The position numbers and the translations under genes are program-made. From Pseudomonas maioricensis (GTDB lineage Bacteria; Pseudomonadota; Gammaproteobacteria; Pseudomonadales; Pseudomonadaceae), in the NCBI RefSeq assembly GCF_022790535.1, contig NZ_LOHG01000017.1:1-53428 (forward strand): a stretch of DNA of 53,428 bases, in the 5' to 3' direction. The notes below the pieces were generated by a model that did not search any database, had not been told where the DNA came from, and was given only the letters and a program-made list of their open reading frames with translations. This document shows positions 1 to 8,325 of this stretch, in pieces (the stretch's first letter is position 1; every line of letters begins with the position of its first letter).

Positions 1-67
1 GGCCGCGATAGCGGTCTGCCTGATAAACCGCTATCGCGGCCTCGCGGTGCTCGTGCGCTCCTACAGG
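1..67. repeat. REP palindrome, GCGAGGCCGCGAT class (cut by window edge)
   Basis: The arms read GGCCGCGATAGCGG and CCGCTATCGCGGCC, followed by a tail ending in GCGCTCCTACAGGG. The same class recurs complete near 36863-36968. The outer left arm lies outside the window. It sits just beyond the 3' end of the bepA-like gene. Confidence 0.75.
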
Positions 68-76
68 GGATAGGTG

Positions 77-1507
77 TTACATCATGTCCTTGACCATGCG
101 CTCCTGATCCGCCAACTCCTTCTGCCGCGCATCAATGCGTGACGCCAGCTGGAAGTTGTTGTTCGCACGACGTTTGGCGAAGTCCAGCTGCTGAATGGCC
201 TGTCTGAAATCACCCACCAGAGCGAAGTACTCGGCACGGGCCTGATGCAGACCAATAGTGTTGCCGTTCAAGCCACGGGTCTCAGCCACCAGATACCAGA
301 TGTCCGGATCATCAGGACGGTTTTTCAACAGCCCGTTCAGGGATTTCTCCGCTTCAGCGGTACGATTCTGTTTGAGTAGCACATCAACCCGAACCTGATT
401 CAGCGGGTAGTTATCCGGGTACTGCGTCAGCATCCGGTCGACCCGTTGTTGCGCGTCATTGAGCCGGTTGTTGGTGATGTCCAGATCAATCTGCGTCAGG
501 TTGTAGGTGATGTCGTTGGGTGACTTGTCGATCAACGGCTTGAGGGTTTCCCTGGCTTCGTTAAGTTGCCCACCTTTGATCTGCGCGATAGCGAGGCCAT
601 AGCGCGCCGGGGCCGAATTGGGGTTCTCGGTCAACTGTGCACGGAAGCGCTTGGCGGCGATGCCTGGTGTTTCTTCGTAGATCAACGCCACTCGCGCACG
701 CATCAACTGATAACGCACGCTGTCTTCCTTGCCGCCCGGCTTTGCTTGCTCGGCTCGGTTACGGGTGTCCGCGATCCGCGATTCAGTTACCGGGTGAGTC
801 AGCAGAAACTCAGGAGGCTTGGCGTCGAAGCGATACTGACGCATCAAACGCTCAAACATGGTCGGCATGTTGCGCGGGTCGTAGCCGGCTTTTTCCAGAT
901 TGAGAATGCCGATCCGGTCCGCTTCCTGCTCGTTCTGGCGGGAGAAGCGACGCTGTTCCTGAATGGCAGCAGCCTGTGAACCCGCAATGGCGGCGATACC
1001 CGCATCGCCCGCGCCAGCAGCGGCCATGACAATACCCGCAAGCATTGCTGCCATGACGGGCACTTGCATGCGCTGTTGGGCTTCAACACCACGAGCAAAG
1101 TGGCGTTGCGACAAGTGAGCGAGCTCGTGCGCCAGTACCGAGGCGTATTCGCCTTCAGTCTGGGCATTGAGGAACAAACCGCCGTTGACGCCGATAATCC
1201 CGCCGGGTGCGGCGAAGGCGTTGAGTTGCGGGCTGTTGATCAGAATGAACTCAAGACGTCGGTCCTGTACCTGGCTGGTTTCCGCCAGGCTGTAGACCGA
1301 GGTCTCGACGAAGTCCTTGAGCTGAGGGTCGGAAAGTTGCGAGACCTGACCACGAAGCAGCCCAAGCCAGGCACGGCCCAACTGGTGTTCCTGCTCCGGC
1401 GAAACAATCGCGGAGCTGGCATCGCCGAGGGACGGCAGGTCATCGGCATGCGCAGGAACAGTCATCAGGCATGCGAGCGTCAGCAGGGTGGGGCGCAGAA
1501 AATTCAT
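77..1507 (-). CDS. bepA: BepA-like periplasmic M48 metalloprotease with TPR repeats
   Basis: This 476-residue protein has an N-terminal signal peptide ending near AHA-DD (about residue 21). The M48 zinc site is H127-E-L-A-H131, with the third ligand at about Glu195 in the NEQEADR stretch. The C-terminal half is TPR-like, from about residue 270. Length and architecture match E. coli BepA (YfgC), a periplasmic protease/chaperone that assists LptD maturation and degrades stalled outer-membrane proteins. It is transcribed away from the tusA-like gene, and the ATG at 1507 precedes a good signal sequence. BamC is encoded 4 kb away, another outer-membrane assembly factor. Family assignment is firm; the exact substrate role is inferred. 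Confidence 0.9.
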   Translation of the reverse strand: MNFLRPTLLTLACLMTVPAHADDLPSLGDASSAIVSPEQEHQLGRAWLGLLRGQVSQLSDPQLKDFVETSVYSLAETSQVQDRRLEFILINSPQLNAFAAPGGIIGVNGGLFLNAQTEGEYASVLAHELAHLSQRHFARGVEAQQRMQVPVMAAMLAGIVMAAAGAGDAGIAAIAGSQAAAIQEQRRFSRQNEQEADRIGILNLEKAGYDPRNMPTMFERLMRQYRFDAKPPEFLLTHPVTESRIADTRNRAEQAKPGGKEDSVRYQLMRARVALIYEETPGIAAKRFRAQLTENPNSAPARYGLAIAQIKGGQLNEARETLKPLIDKSPNDITYNLTQIDLDITNNRLNDAQQRVDRMLTQYPDNYPLNQVRVDVLLKQNRTAEAEKSLNGLLKNRPDDPDIWYLVAETRGLNGNTIGLHQARAEYFALVGDFRQAIQQLDFAKRRANNNFQLASRIDARQKELADQERMVKDMM

Positions 1508-1656
1508 CCATGGAGCTCTGAGTTGGAGAACCTCTACTGTAGCCGTCTAAAGTGCTTGATGGCCAGAGTGCGGTATTCTTCCGGCCTCGAAGATGTATCT
1601 GATAGAAACATTTTGCCTTCGTATAGCAATTTGATGTGCCTGCCCGGAGAGAAACG

Positions 1657-1908
1657 ATGTCTGACGCTGTAACGCGCCCCGAAAGCTGTGACGCTGAAGT
1701 CGACGCAAGCGGCCTTAATTGCCCGCTGCCGTTGCTCAAGGCCAAGCTTGAGCTCAACCGCCTGAACCGTGGCGCCGTGCTCAAGGTTATCGCTACCGAC
1801 GCCGGATCCCAGCGAGACTTCCGTTCCTTCGCCAGGCTTGCTGGCCATGAATTGCTTCATGAGGAAGCCGAGGCCGGGATCTACACCTACTGGCTGCGTA
1901 AGGCGTAA
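1657..1908 (+). CDS. TusA-family sulfurtransferase-like protein
   Basis: This 83-residue protein has the TusA/SirA signature DASGLNCPLPLLKAK, with the probable persulfide-carrying cysteine at Cys22 in CPLPxxxxK. TusA proteins relay sulfur for tRNA 2-thiouridine and other thiolations; other family members act in different sulfur relays. The ATG at 1657 is preferred because GGAGAG lies just upstream, whereas an earlier in-frame codon at 1636 would add residues unlike the family. The permease gene starts 35 bases downstream on the same strand, so the two are probably co-transcribed. It is a paralogue-type TusA rather than clearly the tRNA-thiolation one, so no symbol is given. Confidence 0.85.
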   Translation: MSDAVTRPESCDAEVDASGLNCPLPLLKAKLELNRLNRGAVLKVIATDAGSQRDFRSFARLAGHELLHEEAEAGIYTYWLRKA

Positions 1909-1943
1909 CCGACTCAGGCCCATCCGCTTCAAAAGGATTTTTG

Positions 1944-3014
1944 ATGTTCAACGTGCTTCGCAACTGGGTACAACGCTACTTTTCCGATGAAGAGGCGGTT
2001 GTACTCGCGGTGTTGCTGTTTCTGGCGTTCACCATTGTTCTGACCCTTGGTGGCATGCTCGCGCCCGTGCTGGCCGGGATGGTGCTGGCGTTCCTGATGC
2101 AAGGGCTGGTAAGCCTGCTTGAGCGTTTTCGGGTGCCTGAATCCGGCGCGGTCGGCCTGGTCTTCATGCTGTTCATGGGGGCGTTACTGGTGTTCTTGCT
2201 GGTCCTGGTGCCGCTGCTCTGGCATCAATTGATCACGCTGTTCAATGAGCTGCCGGGCATGCTTGCCAAGTGGCAGTCATTATTGCTGCTGTTGCCCGAG
2301 CGTTATCCGCATCTGGTTTCCGATGAGCAGGTGCTGCACGCCATCGAAGTCGCACGTGGCGAGATCGGCAAGTTCGGCCAGTGGGCACTGACTTTCTCGC
2401 TGTCCAGTTTGCCGTTGCTGGCCAACATCATGATCTACCTCGTGCTGGTGCCGATCCTGGTGTTCTTCTTTCTCAAGGATCGGCGTCTCATTGGCCGCTG
2501 GGTGGTCAGTTACTTGCCACGCGAGCGCGCTTTGATGACCCGTGTTGCCGAAGAAATGAATCGGCAGATCGCCAACTACATTCGCGGCAAGGTCATCGAG
2601 ATATTTATCTGTGGCGGCGTGACCTACATCGGTTTTGTAGCGCTGGGCCTGAACTACGCGGCGTTGCTGGCCATGCTGGTGGGTATTTCCGTGGTGGTGC
2701 CTTACGTCGGCGCGGTCGTAGTCACAGTGCCCGTGGCTTTGATCGCTCTGTTTCAGTGGGGTTGGAGTGACCAGTTCATCTACTTGATGGTGGTCTACGG
2801 CGTGATTCAGGCGCTGGACGGCAACGTGCTGGTGCCGCTGTTGTTCTCGGAGGCCGTCAACCTGCACCCGGTCGCAATCATCTGCGCGGTGCTGCTGTTT
2901 GGCGGGCTGTGGGGCTTCTGGGGGATCTTCTTCGCGATTCCGCTGGCGACCCTGTTCAAGGCCGTGCTAGATGCGTGGCCGAGGCAGGAGCCTACCGTGG
3001 CACCTTTGTTGTAG
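1944..3014 (+). CDS. AI-2E/PerM family transporter
   Basis: This 356-residue polytopic inner-membrane protein has hydrophobic segments near residues 15-55, 65-95, 150-175 and several between 210 and 345. This is the pattern of the AI-2E transporter/PerM (UPF0118) family, whose members include TqsA and cation exporters. The start is the ATG at 1944, with AAAAGGA at 1931-1937 as ribosome site; a TTG immediately before it is in frame but not needed. It lies 35 bases after the TusA-like gene, a pairing seen in other pseudomonads. The transported substrate cannot be told from sequence. Confidence 0.85.
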   Translation: MFNVLRNWVQRYFSDEEAVVLAVLLFLAFTIVLTLGGMLAPVLAGMVLAFLMQGLVSLLERFRVPESGAVGLVFMLFMGALLVFLLVLVPLLWHQLITLFNELPGMLAKWQSLLLLLPERYPHLVSDEQVLHAIEVARGEIGKFGQWALTFSLSSLPLLANIMIYLVLVPILVFFFLKDRRLIGRWVVSYLPRERALMTRVAEEMNRQIANYIRGKVIEIFICGGVTYIGFVALGLNYAALLAMLVGISVVVPYVGAVVVTVPVALIALFQWGWSDQFIYLMVVYGVIQALDGNVLVPLLFSEAVNLHPVAIICAVLLFGGLWGFWGIFFAIPLATLFKAVLDAWPRQEPTVAPLL

Positions 3015-3021
3015 CGGTGAA

Positions 3022-3105
3022 CCCATCGTCCGAATGCGGCCCAGACCAAGCACCGTTCCCACATATGGACTCAATTTCATGTGGGAGCGGTGCTTGCCCG
3101 CGATT
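3022..3105. repeat. REP pair with a variant left unit
   Basis: The inverted arms AAGCACCGTTCCCACAT (3048-3064) and ATGTGGGAGCGGTGCTT (3079-3095) differ at one position. The left unit extends as GCCCAGACCAAGC and CATCGTCCGAATG, closely matching one half of the element at 33444-33564. The right unit carries the common TTGCCCGCGAT tail. It lies between two convergent genes and could act as a bidirectional terminator. Confidence 0.8.
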
Positions 3106-3126
3106 GAGCGACGCCGATCTGAATTA

Positions 3127-3600
3127 TCAGCCGTTATTCAACGCCTGAGCCTTCTCCAGCACCGCTTCCACATGCCCCGGCACCTTCACGCCGCGCCATT
3201 CGTGGCGTAACACACCGTCTTTATCGATCAAAAAGGTGCTGCGATCCACGCCAAGGTATTCCTTGCCGTACAGCTTCTTGAGCTTGATCACATCAAACAG
3301 CTGGCAAAGCGCTTCGTCCTTGTCCGAAATCAGCTCGAACGGGAACGACTGCTTGGCCTTGAAGTTCTCGTGTGATTTCAGGCTGTCCCGGGAGACGCCA
3401 AATACCAAGGTATTGGCCGCCTGAAACTGCTCATGCTGATCGCGAAAGTTCTGACCCTGAGTGGTACAGCCCGGCGTGCTGTCCTTCGGGTAGAAATAAA
3501 TCACGACCTGCTTGCCCTTGAGTTCGGACAGACTCACCGCCTGTCCGCTAGTGGCTTGCACCTGAAAATCGCTAACCGGTTGATCTACTGCTACAGCCAT
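3127..3600 (-). CDS. bcp: Thioredoxin-dependent peroxiredoxin Bcp (PrxQ type)
   Basis: This 157-residue AhpC/TSA-fold protein reduces hydroperoxides in the cytoplasm. The peroxidatic cysteine is Cys45 in DSTPGCTTQG. The E. coli resolving Cys50 is replaced by Gln50, while Cys99 (ALCQLFD) is retained, so recycling would use Cys99 or an external thiol. The conserved active-site region YFYPKD precedes Cys45. It is followed on the minus strand by no close gene; upstream, gcvR ends 9 bases before its start, so gcvR-bcp form a transcription unit. This pairing is common in Pseudomonas next to dapA. Confidence 0.93.
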   Translation of the reverse strand: MAVAVDQPVSDFQVQATSGQAVSLSELKGKQVVIYFYPKDSTPGCTTQGQNFRDQHEQFQAANTLVFGVSRDSLKSHENFKAKQSFPFELISDKDEALCQLFDVIKLKKLYGKEYLGVDRSTFLIDKDGVLRHEWRGVKVPGHVEAVLEKAQALNNG

Positions 3601-3609
3601 GGGACTTCC

Positions 3610-4173
3610 TTACATGGGGGCTTGCGGGCGCCACGGTTCGATCAGTGCATCCAGGTTCAGCGCGTCGGCGAAATCCAGAAACTGATCACGCAGCCAACTG
3701 ATCTGGATGCCCGCAGGCAAGGTCACGGTGAAGGTTGCGTTGAGCATGGTGCCGCCGGTCTGCGGAGCCAGATAGGTATCGCAGATCAGGTTTTCCAGTT
3801 CCACGTTGTGGTCCATGAAGAACTGGCACAGCTCATTGATGATGTCCGGGCGATACGCCGAACTGACGTAAGCCACGTAAGGCAGCGCCTCTGGACGGCT
3901 TTCCAGCGTCGCACTGCGTACGACGCTGGTGGTGAAGTCGTGCTTCTTGGACAGGCCGGGCAGGCCTGTTTCCAGACGGGCCAGGGCATCCCAGCTACCG
4001 GAAACCTGAAGAATCAACGCACTGTATTCGCCGTGACGGGTCAGGCGCGAGCTGACTACCGAGCAACGGCTTTCGTGACTGGCACGGCACAGGACGTTGG
4101 TCAGCTCCATTGGGTTTGCGCCAAGGGCACTGATGACAAGGAATTGTTCGCGAACTGTGGGGGTGGACGACAT
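3610..4173 (-). CDS. gcvR: Glycine cleavage system regulator GcvR (ACT domain)
   Basis: This 187-residue protein has two ACT-like modules: residues about 8-80 (VREQFLVISALGANPMELT) and about 95-175. GcvR binds glycine and, in E. coli, antagonises the activator GcvA at gcvTHP. It has no DNA-binding domain of its own. It is transcribed divergently from dapA across about 325 bases and is followed 9 bases later by bcp. The ATG at 4173 fits the family N terminus. In Pseudomonas the partner regulator may differ from E. coli GcvA, so the regulatory target is inferred from the family. Confidence 0.88.
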   Translation of the reverse strand: MSSTPTVREQFLVISALGANPMELTNVLCRASHESRCSVVSSRLTRHGEYSALILQVSGSWDALARLETGLPGLSKKHDFTTSVVRSATLESRPEALPYVAYVSSAYRPDIINELCQFFMDHNVELENLICDTYLAPQTGGTMLNATFTVTLPAGIQISWLRDQFLDFADALNLDALIEPWRPQAPM

Positions 4174-4361
4174 GCAGCATTCCTAGACGATGAGCGGTCG
4201 GTACATTTATTGGCTTGCGGAACCGAATCGACGATCAACAGCGTCAGACAACAACCGCAACCCTGGCGAGGTGCGTCTGCCCGATTGACCAAAGGCAGGC
4301 TGCAACAGCGCTGGAGCAGGGGTTCTGACGTTTAAATCGACCGAATGAAGGAGGCGCGCAG

Positions 4362-4451
4362 ATGACCAGTACCGATCAAAGAACGAAGGGTAGCGAAAAC
4401 CATCGCTCAGGGGAATGCTCACAGCGTGGTACTTCGCTTGTACAAGGCTGA
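4362..4451 (+). CDS. Possible 29-residue leader ORF before dapA
   Basis: A short ORF lies in the gcvR-dapA gap. Its ATG at 4362 follows a near-perfect ribosome site AAGGAGG (4348-4354) at 7 bases spacing and it ends at TGA 4451, 47 bases before dapA. The peptide is hydrophilic, begins MTSTDQRTKG, and contains no run of lysine codons, so classic lysine attenuation is not suggested. It might be translated only if transcription starts upstream of it; a candidate dapA promoter lies inside and after it. No homologue is recognised. Confidence 0.3.
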   Translation: MTSTDQRTKGSENHRSGECSQRGTSLVQG

Positions 4452-4466
4452 TAGCGCCAGTACCAT
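4438..4466 (+). promoter_or_regulatory. Candidate sigma-70 promoter for dapA
   Basis: TTGTAC (4438-4443) and TACCAT (4461-4466) are separated by 17 bases, with four of six matches to each consensus hexamer. It lies 33 bases before the dapA start. No operator is evident. Confidence 0.35.
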
Positions 4467-4498
4467 TACGGCTCTCTTTTTCCGGCAGGAGCGGTTGC

Positions 4499-5377
4499 AT
4501 GATTGCGGGCAGTATGGTGGCACTGGTCACACCCATGGATGCACAGGGACGTCTGGACTGGGACAGCCTGAGCAAACTGGTGGACTTCCACCTGCAAGAG
4601 GGCACCAACGCCATTGTTGCCGTTGGCACCACAGGTGAATCGGCCACGCTTGATGTGAATGAACACATCGAGGTGATCCGTCGTGTGGTCGATCAGGTGG
4701 CAGGGCGTATTCCTGTTATCGCAGGTACAGGCGCAAACTCGACGCGTGAAGCGATCGAGCTGACCAACAACGCCAAGCGCGCTGGCGCAGACGCGTGCCT
4801 TCTGGTCACGCCGTATTACAACAAGCCGACTCAGGAAGGCCTGTATCAGCACTTCAAGGCTATCGCCGAAGCGGTGGACATCCCGCAGATCCTTTACAAC
4901 GTGCCGGGCCGTACCGCCTGCGACATGCTGGCAGAGACTGTTGTGCGCCTGTCCACCGTGCCGAACATCATCGGCATCAAGGAAGCCACGGGTGATCTGC
5001 AGCGCGCCAAGGACATCCTGGCAGGCGTCAGCAGCGACTTCCTCGTGTATTCCGGCGATGACGCAACAGCGGTCGAATTAATGCTGCTGGGCGGCAAAGG
5101 CAACATTTCCGTGACCGCCAACGTTGCACCGCGCGCCATGAGCGAGCTGTGTGCTGCGGCCATGCGTGGTGATGCTGACGCTGCGCGGGCGATCAATGAA
5201 AAACTGATGCCGCTCAACAAGACCCTGTTTATCGAATCCAACCCTATCCCCGTGAAATGGGCCCTGAATGAAATGGGTCTGATGCCGGACGGTATCCGTC
5301 TGCCGCTCACCTGGCTCAGCCAGGCCTGTCACGAACCGCTGCGTCAGGCCCTGCGCCAGTCCGGCGTTCTGGTTTAA
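4499..5377 (+). CDS. dapA: 4-hydroxy-tetrahydrodipicolinate synthase
   Basis: This 292-residue class I aldolase-fold enzyme condenses pyruvate with aspartate semialdehyde, the first committed step to diaminopimelate and lysine. Visible active-site residues are Thr44-Thr45 (VGTTGES), Tyr133 and Arg138 (ILYNVPGR) and Schiff-base Lys161 (IIGIKEATGD), matching E. coli numbering. The ATG at 4499 is chosen because AGGAG sits just before it and the protein then starts MIAGSMVALVTP as in the family. A longer in-frame extension upstream has no family support. bamC follows after 18 bases, as in E. coli (dapA-nlpB), so an envelope operon dapA-bamC-MBL is likely. Confidence 0.97.
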   Translation: MIAGSMVALVTPMDAQGRLDWDSLSKLVDFHLQEGTNAIVAVGTTGESATLDVNEHIEVIRRVVDQVAGRIPVIAGTGANSTREAIELTNNAKRAGADACLLVTPYYNKPTQEGLYQHFKAIAEAVDIPQILYNVPGRTACDMLAETVVRLSTVPNIIGIKEATGDLQRAKDILAGVSSDFLVYSGDDATAVELMLLGGKGNISVTANVAPRAMSELCAAAMRGDADAARAINEKLMPLNKTLFIESNPIPVKWALNEMGLMPDGIRLPLTWLSQACHEPLRQALRQSGVLV

Positions 5378-5395
5378 TTGAGGAAGCATTACGCA

Positions 5396-6511
5396 ATGAA
5401 GCGATTGGCCGGACTTTCCGCACTTGCCTTGATTATCTCCAGCACCAGCGGTTGCGGTTGGCTGTGGGGTGAAGATGGTTACTTCCGTGACCGCGGCAGC
5501 GATTACCTCGAAGCACAGCAAACTGCACCGATGCAGATCCCGCCGGGTGTTTCGGAGACCAAACGTCTCGACCCGCTGCTGCCAATCCCGCGCAACGTCG
5601 CGGATGACACCGTTAAAGGCGAATTCGTAGTACCTCGCCCGCAACCTCTGTCGACCGTTGCCGATGCCAGCGATTTCAGCCTGCAAAAGAGCGGCAATAA
5701 CAGCTGGGTGCTCGCTCAACGTGCGCCTGCTGAAGTCTGGCCTGTAGCGCATCAGTATTTCGAAGATAACGGTTTCCGTATCGCTGAAGATCGCCCGCAA
5801 ACAGGTGAATTCAGCACCACGTGGCAGCGTCTGGACGAGCTGTCCGCGGTTGTCGCCAAGCGCCTGAGCGCCAGCGGCACTGCTTCAGATGCAGAAACCC
5901 GCGTGCGAGTGCGTATCGAGCCGGGCGTGCAACGCAACACCAGTGAAATCTACGTGGTCAGCGCCGAGCGTCCAGCAGGCAGCACTGCTGACGTCCCGTT
6001 CACTGATCGCGCTACCAACGTGGCACTCGATGCTGCGTTGACCGATGACATGCTGGCCAACCTGAGCCGCAGCGCAGAACAGGGCGGCTCCGTGTCGCTG
6101 CTGGCAGCGCGTGACTATGACACTCCAAGCCGTGTAGCCCTGAGCGAAGACGGCAGCGGCAACCCGGTTCTCAACGTCGGTTCGGATCTGGATCGTGCCT
6201 GGTCAAGCGTCGGTCGTGCACTCAATCAGGGTGAATGGCGCGTAGAAGACATCAACCGCAGCCTGGGTCTGTACTACATCAACCTGGCAGAGCGGGCTGA
6301 TACGCCTGAGAACAAACCTGGTTTCTTCGGCCGCCTGTTCGGCAGCAAGGAAACCAAGGAAGAGATTGATGCCCGTGCCGAGCGTTATCAAGTGCGCTTG
6401 AGCAAAGTGGGTGACAACGTTCAGGTAACCGTCGAGAAGAACATCAACACCGTCGCACCGGCAGACGTTGCCCGTCGCGTACTGGGTGTCATTCAAGACA
6501 ACCTGGGTTAA
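5396..6511 (+). CDS. bamC: Outer membrane assembly lipoprotein BamC (NlpB)
   Basis: This 371-residue protein has a lipoprotein signal peptide with predicted lipidated Cys20 (SSTSGC). Two BamC-like globular regions follow, about residues 100-215 and 255-370, joined by a linker. BamC is a lipoprotein subunit of the Bam machine that inserts beta-barrel proteins. The ATG at 5396 gives the proper signal peptide; the in-frame TTG at 5378 would spoil it. It sits between dapA and the MBL hydrolase, and its TAA is immediately followed by the next gene's GTG, so translation is probably coupled. Confidence 0.93.
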   Translation: MKRLAGLSALALIISSTSGCGWLWGEDGYFRDRGSDYLEAQQTAPMQIPPGVSETKRLDPLLPIPRNVADDTVKGEFVVPRPQPLSTVADASDFSLQKSGNNSWVLAQRAPAEVWPVAHQYFEDNGFRIAEDRPQTGEFSTTWQRLDELSAVVAKRLSASGTASDAETRVRVRIEPGVQRNTSEIYVVSAERPAGSTADVPFTDRATNVALDAALTDDMLANLSRSAEQGGSVSLLAARDYDTPSRVALSEDGSGNPVLNVGSDLDRAWSSVGRALNQGEWRVEDINRSLGLYYINLAERADTPENKPGFFGRLFGSKETKEEIDARAERYQVRLSKVGDNVQVTVEKNINTVAPADVARRVLGVIQDNLG

Positions 6512-7270
6512 GTGCGTTTCGCAGTATTAGGCAGCGGCAGCCAAGGGAATGGCACGCTGGTAGCCAGCGGTAATACGCATGTGCTGGTGGATTGCGGTTT
6601 CTCCCTGCGGGAAACCGAACGACGACTGGCGCGGCTAGGGCTTAGCGCGCATCAGTTGAGTGCGATTCTGGTAACCCACGAACATGCCGATCATGTGCAT
6701 GGCGTGGGTTTACTGTCTCGGCGCTACAATCTGCCGGTGTACATGAGTAGCGGCACGGCACGAGGGTTGCGCAAGCCTGTTGAAGTCGCCGGGTATCTGG
6801 CAAGCGGGCAGGATTTGCAGTTGGGGGCGTTGAACATCCATGTGGTGTCCGTCGCTCACGATGCCCTTGAGCCGACGCAGTTCGTCTTCACCGACGGCAC
6901 GCGTCGTTTTGGTCTGCTGACGGACCTGGGGTCGTACTGCCCGACGGTGCTGCAAAGCTACCACGGTCTGGACGCCCTGATGATCGAGTCCAACCACTGC
7001 CGGGACATGCTTGCTCGCGGTCACTACCCGTACTTCCTGAAGCAGCGGGTCGGTGGCAGCGAAGGACATTTGAACAACCATCAGGCCGCAAACCTGGTGA
7101 ACGAGTTGGGCTGGCAGGATCTGCAGCATCTGGTACTGGCCCACCTCAGCAGCAAGAACAATCTGCCGCATCTGGCCCGGCAATGTTTCGTCGACACCCT
7201 AGGGTGCGATCCGGACTGGTTACAATTGGCCGATCAAGATTCAGGGCTCGACTGGCGACATATCGCCTAG
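6512..7270 (+). CDS. MBL-fold metallo-hydrolase
   Basis: This 252-residue metallo-beta-lactamase-fold protein has the metal-binding motif THEHADH (about residues 53-59), further histidine and aspartate ligands around LTDLG and the ESNHC region, and a late LAHLS motif. It resembles YycJ/WalJ and PhnP-like single-domain hydrolases. The start is GTG at 6512, directly abutting the bamC stop codon, so it is the third gene of the dapA-bamC unit. The natural substrate is unknown; nuclease or phosphodiesterase activity is possible from the fold only. Confidence 0.88.
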   Translation: MRFAVLGSGSQGNGTLVASGNTHVLVDCGFSLRETERRLARLGLSAHQLSAILVTHEHADHVHGVGLLSRRYNLPVYMSSGTARGLRKPVEVAGYLASGQDLQLGALNIHVVSVAHDALEPTQFVFTDGTRRFGLLTDLGSYCPTVLQSYHGLDALMIESNHCRDMLARGHYPYFLKQRVGGSEGHLNNHQAANLVNELGWQDLQHLVLAHLSSKNNLPHLARQCFVDTLGCDPDWLQLADQDSGLDWRHIA

Positions 7271-7298
7271 CCCAACTACTTAGCAAGCGGAGCCCATC

Positions 7299-8012
7299 AT
7301 GGAAAAACGTGAAGAACTCTACCGCGGCAAAGCCAAATCGGTTTACAAGACCGACGACGCTGACCGCTTGATCCTGCTGTTCCGTAACGACACTTCGGCG
7401 TTCGACGGCAAGCGTATCGAACAGCTGGACCGCAAAGGCATGGTGAACAACAAGTTCAACGCCTTCATCATGCAGAAGCTCGAAGCTGCAGGCATTCCGA
7501 CCCAATTCGACAAGCTGCTGGCCGACAACGAAGTCCTGGTCAAAAAGCTCGACATGATCCCGGTCGAATGCGTCGTGCGTAACTACGCCGCCGGCAGCCT
7601 GGTCAAGCGCCTGGGCGTTGAAGAGGGTCTCAAGCTCAACCCGTACACCTTCGAACTGTTCCTGAAGGACGACGCCAAGGGTGACCCGTTTATCAACGAA
7701 TCCCACGTCGTCGCCTTCGGCTGGGGCACCGCCGAGCAACTGGTTCGCATGAAAGAACTGTCGCTCAAGGTCAACGAAGTCCTGAGCAAACTGTTCGATG
7801 ACGCCGGTCTGCTGCTGGTCGACTTCAAGCTCGAATTCGGTGTGTTCAGCGACGGCTCTATCGTCCTCGGCGACGAATTCAGCCCGGACGGCTGCCGCCT
7901 GTGGGACAAGGACACCAAGAAGAAAATGGACAAAGACCGCTTCCGCCAGGGCCTCGGTGACGTCATTGAAGCCTACGAAGAAGTCGCCAACCGTCTGGGC
8001 GTACCGCTCTAA
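7299..8012 (+). CDS. purC: Phosphoribosylaminoimidazole-succinocarboxamide synthase (SAICAR synthetase)
   Basis: This 237-residue protein matches the usual PurC length. It joins CAIR and aspartate using ATP in de novo purine synthesis. Recognisable family segments are the N-terminal glycine/lysine nucleotide loop LYRGKAKSVY, the RNDTSAFDG region, PVECVVRNYAAGS and the C-terminal LGDEFSPDGCRLWD. The ATG at 7299 follows a GGAG ribosome site. It lies 28 bases after the MBL gene and just ahead of tRNA-Ser, the common Pseudomonas arrangement. Confidence 0.97.
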   Translation: MEKREELYRGKAKSVYKTDDADRLILLFRNDTSAFDGKRIEQLDRKGMVNNKFNAFIMQKLEAAGIPTQFDKLLADNEVLVKKLDMIPVECVVRNYAAGSLVKRLGVEEGLKLNPYTFELFLKDDAKGDPFINESHVVAFGWGTAEQLVRMKELSLKVNEVLSKLFDDAGLLLVDFKLEFGVFSDGSIVLGDEFSPDGCRLWDKDTKKKMDKDRFRQGLGDVIEAYEEVANRLGVPL

Positions 8013-8105
8013 GACGGAAAAAGTAACGCAAGCGCTTGATAGCACGAAAAAAAATCAGCAAAAGGTATCGCCTTCTGCGATTGAACTGTTATGATGCGCG
8101 CCGTT

Positions 8106-8195
8106 GGAGAGATGCCGGAGTGGCCGAACGGGACGGATTCGAAATCCGTTGTACTGGCGACAGTACCTAGGGTTCAAATCCCTATCTCTCCGCCA
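8106..8195 (+). tRNA. tRNA-Ser(CGA)
   Basis: The acceptor arms GGAGAGA and TCTCTCC pair, the 3' CCA is encoded, and the long variable arm is typical of class II serine tRNAs. The anticodon loop TTCGAAA holds CGA at 8140-8142 between stem arms ACGGA and TCCGT. TATGAT at 8090-8095 could be its -10 box, though no clear -35 is seen. The accessory segment starts right after it, a common integration context, but no duplicated tRNA end was seen further on. Confidence 0.97.
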
Positions 8196-8203
8196 TACAA
8201 ATG

Positions 8204-8238
8204 AAAGCCCCAGAAGTTATGCTTCTGGGGCTTTTTTG
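8204..8238 (+). terminator. Rho-independent terminator after tRNA-Ser
   Basis: A 12-bp stem AAGCCCCAGAAG / CTTCTGGGGCTT with a 5-base loop is followed by a run of Ts. It is strong and well placed for the tRNA transcript. Confidence 0.92.
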
Positions 8239-8325
8239 TTTTTAATCTGCTATCAGGTTGATCAGATGACAGCTCGATGCCGGGGTCTGTTACGGTCTGC
8301 CCAAGCGATCCCTGAGAGGCTGCAG

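Noticed and set aside
4415..4498. A longer N terminus for dapA starting at 4415
   Set aside because: The 28 extra residues are not found in the family, and AGGAG precedes the ATG at 4499.
7146..8045. Long antisense ORF over purC and the MBL gene
   Set aside because: No ribosome site and no recognisable protein; purC on the plus strand is unambiguous.
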